From Hyphomonadaceae bacterium (GTDB taxonomy: Bacteria; Pseudomonadota; Alphaproteobacteria; Caulobacterales; Maricaulaceae): a stretch of 40,604 nucleotides of DNA. Under the pieces are notes generated by a model. That model had not been told where the DNA came from. It was given only the letters and a program-made list of their open reading frames with translations, and searched no databases. A program made the position numbers and the translations under genes. Shown piece by piece: positions 36,967-40,604 of this stretch. The first letter of the stretch is position 1. Each line of letters starts with the position of its first letter. Location: positions 1 to 40,604 of the forward strand of contig JABDMW010000056.1 of NCBI GenBank assembly GCA_013001295.1. The letters are read 5' to 3'.

Positions 36967-38409
36967 TCAGACAGTTCCATTTGCCATAAACCCGAGATCT
37001 CTCGTGGTGAAGTTTGAAAGCGCAGGGAGGGCTGACAGGAGTTCTGGGTCGGATAATCCAAACCATTTTCCGAGCGTTGCCGCATATTGTTCAACCGAAG
37101 TTGTCGGAATCAATCGTCCCTTGCCTGCATCGGTCTCGGTATCGACATTATATTCCGGCATTTCACCGTATATTGCGTTTCCTTGTACACCGCCGCCGAC
37201 AATAAAATGATGGGCGCCCCATCCGTGGTCTGTACCATCGCCATTGTCGATTAATGTCCGACCAAAATCTGAAGCTGTAAATAGTGTAACATCGTTCTGA
37301 ATACCCATTTCAACCGTAGCGGCATGGAATGCCGCAATGGCTTCGGCATATTGCGTGTGTCGGTTCGCCAAGTTAGTCGCTTGATTGTCATGTGTGTCAA
37401 ACCCTCCCATTGTTGCGAAAAAAACTTGTCTGCTCATGCCTAAAGCATCCTTCACATTGATCGAACTTGCGACATCTCTCAATTGACGTCCAAGTGAATT
37501 ATTTGGAAACTCTGTCGTCAACTCAGTCGCTGATTCTAATGCAGACCGATACTGATTGTTTGATGTAAATGCCTTGTCCGAAATAGATGCAATATCACGT
37601 TCAAAAAGATTGGGTCTTTGCGCCCCAGATGCACGATAATGATCTTCAAGCATCTGAATAGCTTTATCATTTTCGGAACCTGTTCCCAGTAAAGCACTTC
37701 TACGATTTTTCAATCCGTTAACTTGAACAGGTCCGCCGCTGCTCAAAGCATAAGGTTGAGTGAACTGACCTGAAAGAAACGTTGACCTACCGCTGGCTGA
37801 AACTGCCGAAAACGCGGGATTTACATTGGCATTCGACGCATTAATCGCATCAGCTAATTTACCACCCCAACCTATCGTTTCCCCCTCAGTGGAAGAACTG
37901 ACCCAAGTCGATTGTTGATCATTATGTGAAAACAAACGATTTGGCCTTGGTTTTGATTTCGATTGATATTCTTCGCGACTTATCGGCTCAATCAATGGGC
38001 CGACATTTCCTAATATCGCCGCATCACCACTATCAAAAAGATTTTTCAGAGGACTTAAAGCCTCGGGTAACGCAAATTGACGACTCCCCAAATCTGCTGC
38101 ATTGGTTGGATTGAGCGCTAGCAGCCGACTTCTGTCACGTGACGATCCGCCGTTTTGTCCAGCATAATTGGAAAATAGCCCAGGCCTTAATTGCGAAAAA
38201 GTATCATATGATGTTTGATCGTAGGGCAAAACAGTATCGAAACTGTCTTGTCCACCCCGGAAAAACAAACACACCAAGGCTTTGTAACCGCCTACATCAG
38301 CCGCGTATGCATTTGCATTTCCCAAAGCCGACAATATACCTGTGCCCGCAGCAAATGAAACTGCGCCACTTGCGCCAATATTTTTCAAAAAGTGTCTTCT
38401 GTTTAACAT
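36967..38409 (-). CDS. DUF1501 family protein, Tat-exported
   Basis: Encodes 480 residues. A twin-arginine signal is clear: RRHFLK at residues 4-9, a hydrophobic stretch (GAVSFAAGTGILSALGNANA) and an AYAA cleavage region. The domain then reads GYKALVCLFFRGGQDSFDTV, with later motifs MGGFDTHDNQ, ASDFGRTLIDNGDGTDHGWG and AHHFIVGG. These are the Asp/His positions of the DUF1501 family, which is remotely related to alkaline phosphatases and sulfatases. No function is established. A strong AAGGAG lies 7 bases before the ATG, only 11 bases after the DUF1800 gene, so the pair is one operon. An upstream paralogue is partly visible at the right edge. Confidence 0.9.
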   Translation of the reverse strand: MLNRRHFLKNIGASGAVSFAAGTGILSALGNANAYAADVGGYKALVCLFFRGGQDSFDTVLPYDQTSYDTFSQLRPGLFSNYAGQNGGSSRDRSRLLALNPTNAADLGSRQFALPEALSPLKNLFDSGDAAILGNVGPLIEPISREEYQSKSKPRPNRLFSHNDQQSTWVSSSTEGETIGWGGKLADAINASNANVNPAFSAVSASGRSTFLSGQFTQPYALSSGGPVQVNGLKNRRSALLGTGSENDKAIQMLEDHYRASGAQRPNLFERDIASISDKAFTSNNQYRSALESATELTTEFPNNSLGRQLRDVASSINVKDALGMSRQVFFATMGGFDTHDNQATNLANRHTQYAEAIAAFHAATVEMGIQNDVTLFTASDFGRTLIDNGDGTDHGWGAHHFIVGGGVQGNAIYGEMPEYNVDTETDAGKGRLIPTTSVEQYAATLGKWFGLSDPELLSALPALSNFTTRDLGFMANGTV

Positions 38410-38420
38410 TTGATATCTCC

Positions 38421-40199
38421 TTAGCGCTGAACAATGTAACCTGGGTCGGTCATCGTCATGGATACGGCGAGATGAACACGTGAAAGTTTATCCTCGTTTG
38501 CCGCTTCCGTTGAGATTGGAATCTCTTTGAGTAAATTGACCATATTCGTTTTGGACTCGTTGGAAAGACTGCTGCCTGTTAACAACATGTCTAGTTCATC
38601 AACCAGCGCTTGCTCATCGTCCGCAATTTCCAACAAGCTTGAGTAATCTGCATTGACTCCTCCATCGGGGTCATCAGAATATGTGCTTGAAAAGTTATAA
38701 ATGAATTCGTTGATAAAATTTATGTACCCGATAGCGCTGCTTTCATTTATGATTTGAAGTTCTGGCGCTGTTAGACCTGCCTCACCGGTCGCCGTTCCGG
38801 GGGCCACATAACCTGGCCGATAAAAGTTGAATACGGACTTAGAACTGAATGGAAATTGTCCAATCAAATTTCCATTTTTCAGTAAGCGTTCATCTCCGGC
38901 ATCCGGTGTGGTTTCACCAAATATTCGCGCCCAATGCACGAACCGTAAAATTGGTTCTCTGATTTTCCCGAATTCAGCTGGCGCGTTATCTGCGTCTTGC
39001 AAGGCTTCATCATCAAGTAGAACAGCCGCCAACGTTGCTTTTAAATCACCCCGCCGTCCGTCGCCAACGGTCTGGCCGTCCGGCAAAGTAAAAGTCCCTG
39101 CTTCGAATGCGGCGCTCACGCGCTGTACATAGGATGGGTTGGGATTCGACGATACAAATCGCTGGATCAACTGACGCGAGAAAAATGGCGCCATATTCGG
39201 ATGATTGAAGATAATATCCAAGGCTTGATCTATGCTATCATCTCCGCTGGTTCCCGCCGGGATAGTTGTCCCTAAAAATGTCTTTTCCAATTCCGAATGG
39301 TAGTTGGGAAACATAACCAAAGGATTGTATATCCCTGTTGGGTCCTCATTGATGCTCCAAAAATCCGACCCTTGCGTACTTAACCCGGTAAAGACTTTGG
39401 AAAGCCCGACAATATCATCATTGGTATAAGTCTCGATTTGGTTGCCAGATCCATCAAGTCTAGGCGTTCCGTCGAGATTGAGCTCGACCACGCCAATGGT
39501 AAACAATTGCATCAATTCGCGAGCATAATTTTCATCAGGCACCCTACCCTTCTCTGGATTACCTTTACGGTTTCTCAGATATGTCAGGTAAATAGCCATT
39601 GCAGGTGAATAAGTGACGTCTTCTAATAACTCTCGATAGTTTCCAAAGGCATTGGTGGATAGAACATCCATATAGTGCGCCATCGTCGCAGGTTTGTTAC
39701 TCAAGCTGCCCTCTATCGACGTCACCAATATTTCAGACAATGCAAAAACCATACGGGTTCGCAATTGATCATCACCGGCAATCGCATGATCAAGAAAGAC
39801 GTCGGGAATGCGTCGAATATGCAATCTCTCGCCGTCAGGAAGGGCTTCAATTTCTTGTAAAATCTCAGGTAAAAATTCGTGAGCCGGTTTCGCGAACTCG
39901 CTGACAATCCAATCAGACACCTCAGTATCTGCCAAGGTAGCGACTTGCGTCTCAGTGCCGCCAAATGTCGCCTTTCCCAAAAACACTGAAGTTGTTTCAG
40001 GCGTCGAAAAAGCTTTCGAAACGGGTGGAGGTGGTGGGGGACCAGCTGTCGGCGGTGCGCTTGACGAAGACCCTCCGCCTCCGCAAGCACTAAGCGCGAT
40101 ACTCGACGCGAAAAGCAACGCATTTAATTGTGTTCGGACATTTGATTTGTACAATTTCGAAACGTTTGCCACAGATCCCTCCCATAAATAGCGATACAT
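38421..40199 (-). CDS. DUF1800 family lipoprotein
   Basis: Up to 592 residues. A lipobox LSAC puts the lipidated Cys at residue 39, followed by a GGGGSSSS and PPPPPP linker (to about residue 59) before the domain. DUF1800 hallmarks include FLGKATFGGTETQVATLADT, DENYARELMQLFTIGVVELN, YTNDDIVGLSKVFTGLS, FFSRQLIQRFVSSNPNPSYV and SVFNFYRPGYVAPGT. The family is found beside DUF1501 genes in many phyla; its role is unknown. The start is ambiguous. ATG at 40199 has GAGG 6 bases upstream, but GTG at 40172 has GGGAGG 5 bases upstream and gives a shorter n-region, better for a lipoprotein signal. Confidence 0.9.
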   Translation of the reverse strand: MYRYLWEGSVANVSKLYKSNVRTQLNALLFASSIALSACGGGGSSSSAPPTAGPPPPPPVSKAFSTPETTSVFLGKATFGGTETQVATLADTEVSDWIVSEFAKPAHEFLPEILQEIEALPDGERLHIRRIPDVFLDHAIAGDDQLRTRMVFALSEILVTSIEGSLSNKPATMAHYMDVLSTNAFGNYRELLEDVTYSPAMAIYLTYLRNRKGNPEKGRVPDENYARELMQLFTIGVVELNLDGTPRLDGSGNQIETYTNDDIVGLSKVFTGLSTQGSDFWSINEDPTGIYNPLVMFPNYHSELEKTFLGTTIPAGTSGDDSIDQALDIIFNHPNMAPFFSRQLIQRFVSSNPNPSYVQRVSAAFEAGTFTLPDGQTVGDGRRGDLKATLAAVLLDDEALQDADNAPAEFGKIREPILRFVHWARIFGETTPDAGDERLLKNGNLIGQFPFSSKSVFNFYRPGYVAPGTATGEAGLTAPELQIINESSAIGYINFINEFIYNFSSTYSDDPDGGVNADYSSLLEIADDEQALVDELDMLLTGSSLSNESKTNMVNLLKEIPISTEAANEDKLSRVHLAVSMTMTDPGYIVQR

Positions 40200-40333
40200 T
40201 GATCACCTCATCGGGAATCGGATACTGTCCTGCCCCCTCAATTTGACCTGAGAACCAAACTGATAAGAATTGTGACAAAACTGTGGCTTCGTATTGATGA
40301 ACTGGTTTTACGGTTACCGAAATGTTTACAGCA

Positions 40334-40603
40334 TCAAACTGACGGGGAATTAAGGAAGCCCAGGTCGGTTGTTGAGAAATTCGCAAGGGCCGGAAGCGCC
40401 GATAGAAGTTCTGCATCAGATAATCCGAACCATTTTCCAAGCGTCGCCGCATATTGCTCAACAGATACTTGTGGGATAAGGCGCCCGTTTCCGGCGTCAA
40501 ATTCATGACCAACATCGTATGGCGGAATGTCGCCATAGATCGTATTGCCGTTGACGCCGCCACCGACGACGAAATGATGGGCACCCCAACCATGATCCGT
40601 GCC
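40334..40603 (-). CDS. Second DUF1501 protein, C-terminal 89 residues only
   Basis: The frame enters from the right edge and stops at TGA (40336-40334). It opens GTDHGWGAHHFVVGGGVNGN, includes GRLIPQVSVEQYAATLGKWF, and ends DLGFLNSPSV. Aligned without gaps to the C-terminus of the DUF1501 protein at 36967-38409, 67 of 89 residues are identical by hand count. It is therefore a close paralogue sharing the DHGWG motif. It lies 134 bases upstream of the DUF1800 gene. The rest of the gene is outside the window. Confidence 0.88.
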   Translation of the reverse strand, partial: GTDHGWGAHHFVVGGGVNGNTIYGDIPPYDVGHEFDAGNGRLIPQVSVEQYAATLGKWFGLSDAELLSALPALANFSTTDLGFLNSPSV

Positions 40604-40604
40604 G

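Noticed and set aside
40090-40593. 167-codon minus-strand ORF at the right edge
   Set aside because: Wrong frame: the frame at 40334-40603 reads as the conserved DUF1501 C-terminus, so the longer ORF is a shadow of it and of the DUF1800 start.

Overview
The window reads as core chromosome of an alphaproteobacterium of moderate GC, probably from the Caulobacterales/Hyphomonadaceae-Maricaulales side of the class (inference). The grounds are a single-strand nuoA-N cluster with separate nuoC and nuoD, a short ProRS without an editing insert, a DUF1467 protein, a single LolC/E permease, a one-PDZ RseP, and an alphaproteobacterial LexA box (GTTC-N7-GTTC). Every supported gene lies on the minus strand, so transcription runs from high to low coordinates. 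No intergenic stretch exceeds 300 bases.

In transcription order (right to left): 36967-40604 is an accessory block with the 3' end of one DUF1501 gene, a DUF1800 lipoprotein gene and a complete DUF1501 gene. The two DUF1501 proteins are about 75% identical over their last 89 residues, which suggests tandem duplication. Next come a tRNA-Asp(GTC) with its own promoter and intrinsic terminator, and the complete 14-gene complex I operon nuoA to nuoN (36586-22144). This runs closely into birA, coaX, rnj (RNase J), a methylmalonyl-CoA epimerase gene, DUF1467, proS, lolC and lolD.

Between lolD and dnaE lies the most interesting part of the window. An unannotated 30-codon ORF (14490-14582) encodes a Met-rich single-span membrane peptide. 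It has a good ribosome-binding site and sits behind a sigma70-like promoter whose -10 box abuts a perfect LexA box. This matches the organisation of an SOS-induced small membrane division inhibitor of the Caulobacter SidA type; the polymerase gene dnaE follows 45 bases later.

After dnaE comes the conserved translation/envelope series rpsB, tsf, pyrH, frr, uppS, cdsA, dxr, rseP, bamA, ompH/skp and the start of lpxD. It joins protein synthesis factors, UMP kinase, undecaprenyl and CDP-diacylglycerol synthesis, isoprenoid precursor supply, outer-membrane protein assembly and lipid A synthesis. Many junctions are 1-4 base overlaps, implying translational coupling. rpsB has a structured leader and encodes an S2 with a low-complexity linker plus a helix-hairpin-helix domain. 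NuoE carries a lysine-rich histone-like tail.
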